64,000 nucleotides of DNA, from the NCBI GenBank assembly GCA_019009955.1, contig CM032233.1:123571001-123635000 (forward strand). Direction: 5' to 3'. The notes under the pieces were generated by a model. That model had not been told where the DNA came from. It made no database searches and was given only the letters and a program-made list of their open reading frames with translations. The stretch is from Riptortus pedestris. Its lineage: Eukaryota > Arthropoda > Insecta > Hemiptera > Alydidae. Shown one piece after another: positions 1-11,444 of this stretch (the stretch's first letter is position 1; each line of letters starts with the position of its first letter). The position numbers and the translations under genes were made by a program.

Positions 1-91
1 ATTGACACAAAAAAAGTAGGGTCTGCCTGAACTAAGCATATTGCCCACGCGATGGCATAACCAACTTCTGATATCATCTCGTCCCATATTG

Positions 92-156
92 TAGATTTCC
101 CATAAGGAAAATCAGCTATGACGAAAATGAGGTCCGTTCAAAACAGTATCTATCTA

Positions 157-221
<65 letters not shown>

Positions 222-1002
222 TCAACCGCATAAAAAACCAGACACTTAGATTTAGTCTTATAATTTTGTTAAATACTTAATATATATGTATATTAATCTT
301 TTTAATTAAAATAATTGGTTAATCTATAGGTTATTTAAACAAAATCTGCCAAAAGTGAATAATTTTTATTGGTTATTTACAAAAAAATACAAAATAAAAA
401 AAAATAAAAAGATAAATTAACAAATTTTAAAAAAAAAAATTATTCTTCATTTTTATTACAGTGAATGGTAGACTTCGCTACCCCAAGCGTTTCGGCAATG
501 TAACATAAGCTCCGGCCTTCCATCTAAGTTTGAAAGACCCATTATTCTGGACCGAAATAAAAATAAAACATTAATTAAAGAAAATGCTTGGTTAATAATT
601 AAAGATGTTTAAATATGCGAAAAACTACTTACAGTTTAGAATAGATCAACTTCACGACAAATAAATCTAATCTGAGTTTTATCTGATTGTTTACTAATCC
701 TGAAGAGATTAGTTCAATGGACTTAGACTCTAAATTCTCTGCAATAACTAGAATACCCACATAAAGAAAATTGCTGAAAATTAGCTTTTAATACGACCAA
801 AATGAAGTGTCCGGTTTTTTTTGCGGTTGAGTGTATATATAATTTGTCTGTTAACGCTCTAGCGGTCGCAATATTTGTCTGATCGTTGCCAAACTCGATA
901 TTTAAACGTTTTATGTAAAAGCGAAGGTCAAAAAATGTCGAAGATAATAGAACCAATATTATTGCAAATTTCATGTTCTATAAATGTTATTATGTACAGT
1001 TT

Positions 1003-1074
<72 letters not shown>

Positions 1075-1290
1075 AACTGAGATATTTGCATTTTTTAGTT
1101 TTCGACCCACAGTAAACCCCCACTCTTATTCATGTCATATTAACAAAAAGCACTTATAAATATGACGCACTTCATTTGAAGTCTAAATACCAAATATTGT
1201 TCTCAATGAACTTTCACGTTTTAAGGCAGATGCAAATAAGTGTCGCACGTGGGAACTGCTTAGTTAACGGAGCAGCTGCGTGACGGACTT
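92..1290 (-). mobile_element. HINE-like element copy 1, interrupted
   Basis: Minus-strand copy of the dispersed HINE-like family. The 5' end (AGTCCGTCACGCAG read on the minus strand) is at about 1290. The 3' part is shortened: the palindrome near 92-115 runs almost directly into the GACGAAAATGAGGTCCG block. The (TA)n core is split by a Tc1-like insertion at 219-833, and the unit resumes with TGTTAACGCTCTAGCGG. A second TA run lies at about 1007-1070. No coding capacity is seen. Confidence 0.75.
219..833 (-). mobile_element. Tc1-like non-autonomous DNA transposon
   Basis: Terminal inverted repeats of about 29 bp begin CACTCAACCGCA on both ends (219-247 and 805-833, about 27 of 29 matching). 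The element sits in a TA run, as expected for the TA-target Tc1/mariner superfamily. On the minus strand near 455-535 the peptide GRSLCYIAETLGVAKSTIHC can be read. It resembles the N-terminal helix-turn-helix of Tc1-type transposases and is followed by a stop. The remaining 0.6 kb has no catalytic domain, so this is a deleted, non-autonomous copy nested in a HINE-like element. Confidence 0.75.
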
Positions 1291-1412
1291 TTATTACTCC
1301 ACTTGAATAGCCTTGCAGAGTTAATGGGCAGACGACGGCCGGGGGAGACCGCTTTATGTATGTACTTCAGGACAGTTTCGGGGTAACTCTAATTTATAAT
1401 TACATTTTGGTA

Positions 1413-1501
1413 CTAAGGTCGTACTCATGACGCGATTTACGAAAAATATCTTCAAATGTCCATCGATCCTACCTAGGAGATGACGAAAATGTGGTCCGTT
1501 C

Positions 1502-1559
<58 letters not shown>

Positions 1560-1936
1560 CTGTTAACACTCTAGCGGTCGCAATTTTTGTTTAATCGTCA
1601 CCAAACTCGGTATTTAATCGTTTTATGTAAAAAGGTAAATCAAGTTCGCTGAAATCAGACCAGTGGGAGGGGTAGTTTAGAGGGGGGGGGGGATTTTCGA
1701 AAATTCGAAATATCTCCGTTACTATACGTCGGATCGAAAAATACATTTATTCTCTATCTTTAATATTAACGGAGATATTTGTATTTTTATTAAGTGTAAC
1801 GGGCGAGCTATGGTTCCCGCCGAAAGCTAGTTCGGCCGTTTCCGTAACTCATCGGCACTCGTATAGAGATTTCTTTATTGTATAACTTTAAGTGGGAAAT
1901 CTGCTTAGTTAACGCAGCCCCTGCGTGACGGACTTT
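1413..1936 (-). mobile_element. HINE-like element copy 2, 3' truncated
   Basis: Minus-strand copy. The 5' terminus (CGCAGCCCCTGCGTGACGG on the plus strand) ends near 1935. The (TA)n core is at about 1507-1555 and the GATCCTACCTAGGAGATGACG block at about 1465. The palindromic CTAA end is missing; the copy stops within the TCATGACGCG block. Confidence 0.7.
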
Positions 1937-1981
1937 TTGGGATAAATGCCAATATGTCGCTGAATGGAGGACTTTTTTAGA

Positions 1982-2392
1982 ATTAACACTCTAGCGGTCG
2001 TCATTTTTGTATTCGGTATTAAATCGTTTTATGTAAAAAGAAATATCATGTTTGTTAACCGGCTAAAATTGGACCAGCGGGAGAGGGGTTTTGAGGGGGG
2101 AATTTCGAAAATTCGAAATATCCCCGTTGCTGTACGCCGGATCGAAAAATTGTATAGAACCACTTTTATTGCAAATTAAATTTAATATAAATATTGTTAT
2201 ATACATTAACTCTCTATCTGGAATATTAACCGAGATATTTGCATTTTTATTAAGTGTAACGGACGATCTATCGTCGCTCCTATTCGTTCCCGCCGGAAAT
2301 TAGTTCGGCCGTTTCCGTATGGAGATTTCTCTACTGTATAGCTTTACGTGGGAAACCTGCTAGTTTACGCAGCCCCTGCCCGACAGACATTT
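1982..2392 (-). mobile_element. HINE-like element, 5' half only
   Basis: Minus-strand body and 5' terminus (CGCAGCCCCTGCCCGACAG near 2380). It starts abruptly at TTAACACTCTAGCGGTCG, where the TA core would be, so the whole 3' half is missing. It directly abuts the next copy at 2395. Confidence 0.65.
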
Positions 2393-2394
2393 TT

Positions 2395-2514
2395 TTAGCA
2401 GATTTCCCTTAAGGGAAATCAGCTATTGAGGTCGTACTCATGACGCGATTTACGAAAAATTTCTTCAAATGTCCATCGATCCTACCCAGGAGATGACGAA
2501 AATGAGGTCCGTTC

Positions 2515-2580
<66 letters not shown>

Positions 2581-3010
2581 GTTAACGCTCTAGCGGTCGC
2601 AATTTTTGTTTGATCGTTACCAAACTTCATATTTAAGCGTTTTACGTAAAAAGGAAGATCAAGTTCGTTAATGGCTGAAATCGGACCAGTGGGAGGGGGG
2701 GTTTAGAGGATGGGATTTTTGAAAATTCAAAATATCTCCGTTATTATGCGTCGGATCGAAAAATTGTATAGAATCAATATTATTGCAAATGAAATTTACT
2801 ATAAATATTGCTCTATACATTTATTCTGTATCTTGAATATTAACCGAGATATTTGCATTTGTATTCTGCGTGTGGTCGGCAGGAGTCGGCTATGTTCGGA
2901 CTTTCCGCCGAGAGCTCTGGCGGCCGTTTCCATAACTATTCGTCCCTCGTGAATAGGTTTAGAGGTTTCTCACTACTACAGTTGTTATTGGGCAGATTTA
3001 TCTACTGGGT
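2395..3010 (-). mobile_element. HINE-like element copy 3
   Basis: Minus-strand copy with an intact 3' terminus: TTAGCAGATTTCCC at 2395, the palindrome, the TCATGACGCG block, and the (TA)n core at about 2518-2578. The body carries the GGCGGCCGTTTCC variant seen also at 32.08 kb. The 5' terminus is eroded after about 3010. Confidence 0.75.
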
Positions 3011-3155
3011 AATTCTGAGCTATTATCCGGTTAACTTCAATTCCCTCCATACTGTAATATTACATTAGTGTAGTGCTGAATATTAATATTCAGTCCTAAT
3101 TATGTGTCGGAAAACGAAAATATATTAATAAACTTAATTTAGTAGTCGTCTGGCT

Positions 3156-3352
3156 CACTATCGGTATCTGGCTCATGAACGACGCGAGATAAATTTTGTA
3201 ACACTAAAATTTCCAAAATACGCCATCGGTGGTTAAAACCGAGGGTGGGGGGTTTTCTTGTTCTAACTTTAGTATAAAACAAGAGTACATCACATTTTTA
3301 GGGCGATTGGTCAGATTGGCACTATCGGTATCTGGCTCATGAACGACGCGAG
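3156..3352. repeat. 33-bp direct repeat, 164 bp apart
   Basis: The same 33 bases (starting CACTATCGGTATCTGG and ending GACGCGAG) occur at 3156-3188 and 3320-3352. Read on the minus strand, both encode RVVHEPDTDS, in an open frame for the second copy. A local duplication is the simplest reading; no gene is claimed. Confidence 0.7.
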
Positions 3353-3429
3353 GTTGCTCGTCCTCGCCATTGTAGATCTGACCAATTTTTATATAAGGGC
3401 GATAATAAGGGTGATATTTTGATTTGTTT

Positions 3430-3728
3430 GGCGGGCGAGTGAGTGGTTGTCGATGTAGCCTGTAGGAGCCGCTACTATCCGCAGCTCGGCCGAGCCGTTT
3501 CGAAGCCTCCTCGCCAGTCTGCTCTGCGAGCCGTCCTTCAATGCACATCGCACGTTGTTTACAATCGCCTCATTACTCGCAGCTCTTATCGGAGACTAAT
3601 TTCGCCCAGGTGCAGGCAAATATCAACATTTAATTCAATTTCTTTAGTCAGCTAACCGCTTGTGGAAGCCGCTCCGACATCTATATAACCTGCAGTATTA
3701 ACTGGGAATGCATTCTAAACTCTTCAAG
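3430..3728 (+). other. Possible promoter and first exon of a host gene
   Basis: This 300-bp stretch is clearly more GC-rich than its surroundings and free of HINE sequence. At 3708 an ATG follows an in-frame TAA (TAA CTG GGA ATG) and opens a 7-codon frame (MHSKLFK) that ends at a donor-like AAG|GTAACA (3728/3729, phase 0). A phase-compatible candidate exon lies at 9744. This could be a true short coding exon, an upstream ORF in a 5'UTR, or chance. No transcript evidence is available, so confidence is low. Confidence 0.3.
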
Positions 3729-4611
3729 GTAACACTTATATTTATTTTGTTTAATAGGCTGAACCTACGACGGATTTTTACTTTGGTATAACATTAAACG
3801 AACCATTGTTTTTTTAACGTAGTCAATCAGTTTTATTTTAAAGACAGGCACTCATTTGATAAGGCCTAAATTCATCTTCCAACTTCATTTCTCTTAATTG
3901 GTTTAGCCTTTATTCTTCTTCTAGCTTATTATTCGTATTATTTTTTTGTTTTCGACCGAAATGCCCTCAAAATGTATCCAAATATAATATTATTTCTTTT
4001 ATTTTAATATTGTCTGATGCATTTTGAAAGTCATATTGTGTATTTCAGTTGCAAATACAATCCAGTTTTTTTTTAGCTGTAATGAATCTTTATGAAAATA
4101 CACACTGTATTATTAGTCCATTTTAAATAATAAATAAGTTCTTATTTAATTATTTCTTTGAATAGATAACAGAGTATTTATGCCATGCTTTAACCAGAAT
4201 TTTTATTTATAATTTTATATTGCTAAACACTCGATCTGACATTTTAAAATTTTGTTGCTTATAATATCACATTGATCATATATATTGAAATAATATTTAA
4301 TATCATATATGATCTTATAAATATTATGGATTTCTTAGCATGATTTTGTTTGTTTCAAAATTTAAATTGTGGATTTTAATTTAGATTCGTTACATGGTGG
4401 CTAGAAGTAAGGAATAACATGCAAGGAGGCCGAATGCACTATCCTGAACCGGTTCTCAAACTCGCATTCTAACACATCAGCAAATTATATTGAGCAAGGT
4501 AATCTATTACTCATTTCTGTCTATATGTATTTAACAATTTTATAATGTTTGGTGCTTTATATTGATGAAAAGTGGACATGTCTGTTGAAATGTAGAAAAT
4601 GTCATTGAATG

Positions 4612-4905
4612 AAAGGTGTAAAAGTTCACTGAAGACAATATTTGGTATTTCGGCTTCACAGAAAGTGGTTCATGGCGTAACAGCTTATTGATAATATGAC
4701 ATTGGTAGGGATGAGGGTTTACTGAAGGCTGAAAACTAAAAAATACAAATATTTCAGTGTATAATGAAAATAATGAAAAATATATAAATATAACAGCATT
4801 TATAGAACATTAAATTTACAATAAGATTGGTTCTACACACTTTTTCAATCTGACGTATAACAGCAGAGATATTTTGAATTTTCGAAATTCCCCCTCTGGG
4901 AAATT
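4612..4905 (+). mobile_element. HINE-like body fragment
   Basis: Degraded plus-strand internal part of the family: a TTTACTGAAGGCTGAAAAC block at 4708-4740, AATAAGATTGGTTCTACAC at about 4820, and GAGATATTTTGAATTTTCG just before 4890. Neither terminus nor TA core is present. Confidence 0.55.
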
Positions 4906-5635
4906 CCATTGAATGAAAGTTGGATTACTTACAATTATATTCCGTCTCTTATAAATATTTCCAAATGGACTATTAACAATTCTCTGTATGAATAGAGTTC
5001 AAATTAAGGATATATATTAACTTAATTTTCTTACAAAAAATGTTTATCTAATAGGTAATATTGATTTTTACTCTTAAAATAGTATTTTGATATTACAGCG
5101 AATGGCCGAATTGTAGTGTGTAGAGGTCTTTCTTGCTCTAGCAGTAAAATGACACTTGATTGGGTATGCTTGGTAGTAAAGAATGGGCCACTAATTTTAT
5201 TAGGATTAGCTTTACGTGGGCTCTGCTCATAGTGACACTTTAATGAATTTTTAACCCTCACCTGTACGAAATTCCAGCATCTCAAGAGAAATTGTTTATT
5301 TTAATTACTGAAATTCTGAAAATTGTCAAGGATACCCCTCTGCCAACCTCTCAAAACTAAAAATGCTTTGCTGCTCACAAATAAACATGAATTTACTTCT
5401 TTAATTTAATATTTATTTATTTTAATTACGTTTAATTAAGTATCAAATAAAAAATAAAAAAAGGATTTATCTGCATTAAGTCCTCAATGTGAGGCCTCCG
5501 TCTTGTTATATGCCTTCCTAAAATCTTTCTTGGACTGATTCCAAGCCATTTTTACAATATGGGGACAAATAAAAAAAAATATTGTAGGTAACTCATTCTC
5601 ATTTCTTTATTAACATAAACATATATGGAATAACA

Positions 5636-6422
5636 AAGTCTGTCACACTGGGGCTGCATAAACTAAGCAGATTTCCCTCGTGAAGCTTAACAATAAATAA
5701 ATCTACATACTGGTAACGTAACACCAATGTGAATATTAAGTGAATAAATACAAACGGTAATAAGAAATCATTCAGTCAATTTTAACAAACTTCCGACGGG
5801 AAGTGTCTGAAATGTAAACTAACAGGTCTGCAAACCTCACACTGAAAAGAAAAACAATTACTGAAATATATCAGAATATAACATATTAATTTTATTGAAA
5901 ACTATTTACTATAAAGTACTGTAATTTATAATGAATCAGAATAATTTTTATCCGAATCAATCAAATTTTAGTAGTCCAAGAACTTAAGGCGGGGGGTCAC
6001 CAGAATATATATGCATATATCTCATATACTAAAGGTCTATTGAAAACCATATTTGGTATCTAAGATTCCAATGATGTGGCTTATTATATAACAAAGTGTG
6101 GTTTATGTAACATGAGTAGAATTTCAGACGGCTGAAAACTGAAGGATGTGAATATCTCGGCTAATATTCAAGATACAGAATAAATTGGTATAACAATATT
6201 TATAGTATATTTAATTTGTAATAAGATTGGTTCTATACAATTTTTCTATTCGACTTGTAGTAACAGAGAAATTTCGAAAATCCCCCCTCTCACTGGTCCG
6301 ATTTCAGCCATTAATGAACTTAATCTTTCTTTTTACATAAAACTATTGACTATCGAGTTTGGTAGTGATCAAACAAAAATTGTGACTGCTAGAGCATTAA
6401 CAGACAAATATTATATATATAT
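5636..6422 (+). mobile_element. HINE-like element copy 4, 3' truncated
   Basis: Plus-strand copy beginning AAGTCTGTCACACTGGGG at 5636, with the subterminal GCAGATTTCCC near 5667 and a full body down to GCATTAACAGACAAATA. The short TA run is followed by CAGGGTGTCCC instead of the normal 3' arm, so the palindromic end is missing or displaced. Confidence 0.75.
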
Positions 6423-6825
6423 ACAGGGTGTCCCAATTTCCCATGCCACCCCCCTAAAATCGCCCAATTGTGTTAACAAATGGCTGAGACTTGGTGTGGC
6501 AGACACCTGAAGAATCTTTTCAGTCCATATTAAACAATTGTATGTGATGTAATGTAATTTGACAATGTAATGTAACCTTTTCCAGTGACTATAACTTCGG
6601 AATTTCCAATGGAATGTCACACTTTTTATGACGGATTCTTGTAGAAAATCAAATTCTAAAACAAGTTTATATGAGTGAAGTTTTCAATTTGGCCCATCCT
6701 TTAGTCATAAAAACGCACAAATCTTTATTTCAGAAACAGCACATTTTATTGAAAAATGCTACGACATAAAAGTTGTACCTAAGAAAATTGTTGTTGAAAC
6801 AAGTCTATGGGAAATGGAATGAATT

Positions 6826-6886
6826 CCAAAAATACGAAATAACACAAAAGTATTCTTGATGGTACTTCCCTGGAAAATACCGCACC

Positions 6887-6920
<34 letters not shown>

Positions 6921-7385
6921 TGGAGCCATGCAGGTGGAGAAATGTATTCCTTTACAAATAATTACCACGTAATTAGTTAAAAATAAATTAATTCTAATAA
7001 CGTTTTGTGTTTTGTTTGTTTGTTTTGGATTCATTCAAAAATACTTTTGCCTTATTTCGTTTTAAATACTTTTTTTTATTGATTTCAGAATCCATTCCTC
7101 CTTGTTGTAGCCAACAAAATTATCTTTGAAACAAGTCTATCGGAAAAAATGGATTCTGAAGAAAAAAAAAGAAGTATTTAAAACGAAATAACGTAAAAGT
7201 ATTCTTGAATGAATCCAAAAAAATTGTTTATATGTTTAAACATCATAATAACAAAAAACGTTGTTTAATTAATTTTAAAATAATTACTTTTGAGGAATAC
7301 ATTTTTCCACCTCCATGTGCGGTATCTTCCAGGGTAGAATCATCAAGAATACTTTTGCGTTATTTTGTTTTAATTTTTGGTTCAT
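6826..7385. repeat. Large imperfect inverted repeat (foldback)
   Basis: The left arm (about 6826-7103) and right arm (about 7141-7385) are reverse complements over most of their length. Anchors are AAAAGTATTCTTGATG, GGAAAATACCGCAC, ATGTATTCC, TGGATTCATTCAA and TTTCGTTTTAAATACTT. The spacer is about 37 bp. The left arm carries a run of about 30 T (6888-6917) absent from the right. This could be a foldback element or a head-to-head duplication; no transposase is visible. Confidence 0.7.
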
Positions 7386-7404
7386 GGTGATTTGTTTGCC
7401 TTAA

Positions 7405-7542
7405 CCCTTAGGCTGCACAGTTCTCTGACGGGCGAGTGTTCGGTGGTGTGGGATAGTCTAGTCCAGGAGTGAGCAACCTTTTTCATCAACGGGCCAATTT
7501 AAATTTTAAAATTTTTTGACAGGCCGCACAGAAAAAAATATT

Positions 7543-7588
<46 letters not shown>

Positions 7589-8235
7589 CAGTATAGTCAG
7601 TGGAGAAAGCCGATAAAATAAATTCAATTTTAGAAATGCTTGGCGCATTGCTCATCCCTGGTCTAGTATATGCAGAGCCCCATGCACTGAATTCTTTTTA
7701 CGTTCTATTTCTATCCATATAATTCCAACTCTTCTACTTGTAACTCCAACAGTTCCAGACATTCCACCAATAGACACATTTCATCAGGATCCTCATCTCA
7801 ATCCAAAGAAGAATCAACTTTACTTTCAATCACACCAGCAAAAAGTTCTAACAAAATTTCTTCATCAGAAAACATTCTTTTTCCAGACATTTTGAAGCAC
7901 TTAACTGTTCACTTGAAAAGCAGAAAAACTACTGACTAAATATGTAAGAGTAAATTACAGGTAATGAGTAATGGTACTTGAGGTTGAAAAAGGGACATAT
8001 TAGGTATAAAGGGAATCTCTGTATAGGGAAGCTAAAAATGGGAAAAATAAATCCCTATGTCATCTTTTGGCGTTGAAGTATACTAGCTTCTATAAATAGT
8101 CAACAGATGGATAGAGGAAGAACTAATCTAAGTTTGTAGGAATCGAGCGCTAAACACCCCGGACTATATATCAACCTGTAGCATTACTTGCACAAAAACC
8201 CCTGACTGGTTTATCAGTCCGTAGGAGCCTAAGGG
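7405..8235 (-). mobile_element. piggyBac-like element, internally deleted
   Basis: The ends are inverted repeats beginning CCCTTAGGCT, flanked on both sides by TTAA (7401-7404 and 8236-8239), the hallmark of piggyBac insertion. On the minus strand near 7890-7685, an open frame starts MSGKRMFSDEEILLELF and continues with an acidic stretch interrupted by one stop. An acidic N-terminus of this kind is typical of piggyBac transposases. The catalytic core is gone. A hAT-type MITE is nested inside. The element must be mobilised in trans or is dead. Confidence 0.8.
7464..7660. mobile_element. hAT-type MITE nested in piggyBac
   Basis: A 197-bp element with imperfect inverted ends (CAGGAGTGAGCAACC and, from the other end, CAGGGATGAGCAATG) and an 8-bp target duplication, GTCTAGTC/GTCTAGTA (7456-7463 and 7661-7668). 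CAGgg(n)GgGCAAC-like ends plus an 8-bp duplication are characteristic of hAT elements. A (TA)n run of about 32 bp lies inside. Confidence 0.75.
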
Positions 8236-8239
8236 TTAA

Positions 8240-9743
8240 TGAAGTAATGTGGAAATTGATTTGGAGAGGTAGGCTGTGATGAATAGAATAAAAGAATATG
8301 GTCTATTTCCATCTGAAATATTTATTCAGATAGTTGACTTTTGTCTCCATAATAAGACATCATCAGTCTTAAGATTGCATTACATGATCCATTTATAAAT
8401 GGTCTACATATTTTGAGTCATGCCTGCATAAAGCTCATTTAGGATATCACTTATTAATTATTAATAGTTGAAGTAATCCAAATTTGTGTTAACTTTAGTA
8501 TATTTCAATAACATTAACATCTATTCAACTCACACTAAACCCTTTGTGAGATGAATTAAGATCCTAAAGTTTAGTTATTGAGCATTTTTTGATCCTTAAG
8601 TCCAAAGGGCAATTGCCAGTGAAAGTATAATGAATAGGGGACAAAAACCTCCAAGATCAAAAATTCTCAGAAGCAAGACCTAAGTCCATTGATTGTCAAT
8701 AATCCCCTCAGCCGTCAGCCAAGCAACAGTTATGTCTGGACATTGGAAAGCTGCCTCTAAGATATAAGTCAAACTTTTGCAACTTGGATATAGTTAAACA
8801 AATTGTCCCAATTGTTATCATTTTAAAGGTATATCTCTCGGTTTAAAAATATTTATTAATATTTTTTTTTAATTTATTTATTTTGAATAAATTTATATCC
8901 TTTAATTTTGATCCACATTGATTGTTCGTAAAAAGTTAATTTTTACTATCTCAATCATGAAAATTTCCTAGTATAGAAACAACTTATTTCTGTCTTACCT
9001 GTCTTAAAACCACATATTGTTCAAATGGATTGAAGTAACAACGGGCATGATTGCTCCTAACGGGGCTCAATTCATTTGGGAGAGCCTAATTGGTCTTCAC
9101 TTCATTTTCTTTTTCTTTTGAACTGTCCATTCAATAATGTTTGTTTTGATTTATTCAGAAGGGATTAGTAAATAACTATTTCAGAAGACGCTCAAATTAT
9201 AATAGTTTAGAGAAACTTTCAATTTAACTTTTTAAAAAAAAAAAAAAAAATTATAGAAAATAGGCATTTTGTTAATGTTAAACAAAAGGGTGATACTTGT
9301 GCATAATCCTTCCTGATTAGCCCGTTCCATACAGTGGACGCTAACAAATAACAATACCGACATTAATGTTAAATTGAATATGCCTATTTCCTATAAACTT
9401 ATGTACAATAAACAATTTGGAGAGCCATTTTAATGAAATTTGTTTTATTTTTTAAGTAATTTTGACCATTATTTGTTTGAAAGGGAAAAATGGCTTGACT
9501 GATTCCTCATTTGAATAGGGTTTTGTTTAGAAAATAAATTAATTAGGCTGATAGATTTAATAAATTCCAAGATAATTGATGTTATAAATGAAAAGACATG
9601 ACTTGCTATATATAATATATATGTTATAATGTGTGTGTATCAGTTATTTTTTAAGACACATCATTTTTATTGGGTTGTTATGCTCCTTGTTATTTAACTG
9701 TTTCATTTAAAACTTCATTTATTAACAATGTATATATTTTCAG
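8240..9743. other. AT-rich stretch without recognised feature
   Basis: No long open frame, repeat terminus or RNA gene was seen. Contains A/T homopolymers (about 8862 and 9231). Probably intron or intergenic DNA. Confidence 0.5.
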
Positions 9744-9834
9744 ATTCTTCAAAATGCTCCTGGATTTACTAAAATAATTAGTATGACATCACTCCACGCA
9801 GAGCAACATAAAGTATACATCTCTGGAAAGCCAG
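9744..9834 (+). CDS. Candidate internal exon, unknown gene
   Basis: A 91-bp stretch bounded by a good acceptor (TATATATTTTCAG) and a donor (CCAG|GTAATA). It is open in phase 0 for 30 codons (begins ILQNAPGFTKIISM, ends YISGKP plus one base). Its phase fits the 3728 donor upstream and the acceptor at 48695 downstream, where the frame would stop after 14 residues. If the three join, this would be a 5'UTR or upstream-ORF exon of the gene that starts at 48817. It could instead belong to an unrelated gene or be fortuitous. The peptide is not recognised. Confidence 0.35.
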
Positions 9835-11444
9835 GTAATAGCAATAAGTTTACTTGCGGTAGCAATTTTACATTTTGAATAAGCATATTTTGTTAGTTGC
9901 TGTGTAGTCATTATTTTTTTAGTTCGAAATTCAAAAGTTATTTATTTTAGTTACTTGTGCTAAATGTCTTGTTGCTTGGAACATGCTGTTAAATTCACAC
10001 TGGTTTAAAAAAATGCCAATGTAATATATTTTCAAAAATCTTGATAAATGAATTTTTGCAAATTGCAAGCACTCAGAAAGTGAATATACATGTATCATTC
10101 ATCATATTGTTATCTTAGTCTGAAAGTAATGAAATGTCTGTTTTTGAATTGTTGAAAACATTTACCTATAATTAGTTAACTTATTCTTTGTTTATTCCTT
10201 GAAAGATTATTATAAATTGTGAATATCTCCATTGAAAACCTCAATTATCTTGTGATTTTGTTTTATTATATTAAACTTGTCGATGGGTATATTCATTCTA
10301 CTGCTTAAGCTGGAAAGAATGTCAGTGAGACTTAAAAATATAATAAGTGAAAAATCAATCTTCTTTTGTATAGTCAAAGTTTCCTCTTGTGTTACTCAAG
10401 AAAGAAAATGAAGAAAGAAGATCAATTATAATAATCAGTGATAATTGTTCCTATGTAAATGAGCCACAGCACCTACTTTCAGGAACTTCTTCGAGCTATA
10501 TTTGTTATAGTTAATAGAAATGACTACACTAAAATTTATAAAATAGGGAAAATTTAAACTCTTAACTATTTTTTTTTAATAAATGAGGCATTGAAGGCCT
10601 TGATTCGAGTAACAGAGTAATACATTTTTGTATTATTATTGTATTATAAGTCCAGAATAATACATTTTTCCCTGGCTTATGGTACAATCAGAGTACTGAC
10701 ACTGCCCATAGGTAGAAATGCATTTAAATGTATGGAAAATCTGGACTTATAGTTCTTGAATCATTTCCTTCAATCATATAGGTTCTAAGCAATCAGTTTT
10801 AGTCACATTGACTCTTTTTTATTGATCTTCAATGTATGCCAGGGATTAATTTGGTGATAAGACATAATTTTGACTTGAGTCAGATTTGTTGTGACCCTTC
10901 CTCACTCCAAAGTTCTTTCTGTAAATAATTTTGAATTATTTTATTGATACAAGATGTTCCTGCCCTACATTGGTTCATTGTGAATTTTATAAGGGGTTCA
11001 TAGACAACTCTTCTTCAGGTTAGCAGGCTGTATCAGTACATATCCATGCACTGTATATTGACAGTTTTGGGATTAATGAGAAAAAATGGTAGTACTAAAA
11101 ATAGTCTAATATTCTGAATGGGTTTGATCAGACAGAAGAATGTAAAAATTCTCGTGGATTGCAGTGCATGTAACATTGAAGAGGGTCAGTTTTGATTTGG
11201 CTTGCCTTCAGTACAATTTATTGTTCCATTAGTAATAGTTCATTCATGTCCTGAAGCACCCATACATCTAGCTACTTTTGCCTCAGAATGACAAAGTTTT
11301 TTTTCCCTTCGCTTTTATGCGTTGGACTTAATCTGTGGATAGATGATACAAGTAGCAGAATCATTGGAAGTAGTTTAACACATTCTGACTGCAACTAAAA
11401 TAACATTCTACTCCACCACCAGGCGAATTAAATTCATATGGGGA
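9835..11444. other. AT-rich stretch without recognised feature
   Basis: No exon, transposon end or RNA gene could be supported. Likely intronic if the flanking exon candidates are real. Confidence 0.5.

Noticed and set aside
928..1159. Open frames made of repeated Tyr-Ile across (TA)n runs, here and at every other TA core
   Set aside because: They are translations of a dinucleotide repeat and have no coding support.
3204..3548. 114-codon minus-strand ORF
   Set aside because: Spans a local 33-bp direct repeat and the GC-richer putative promoter; no motif or splice support.
4384..4497. Possible non-coding exon ending GAGCAAG|GTAATC
   Set aside because: Acceptor is weak and all frames have stops; could only be a UTR exon, with no evidence.
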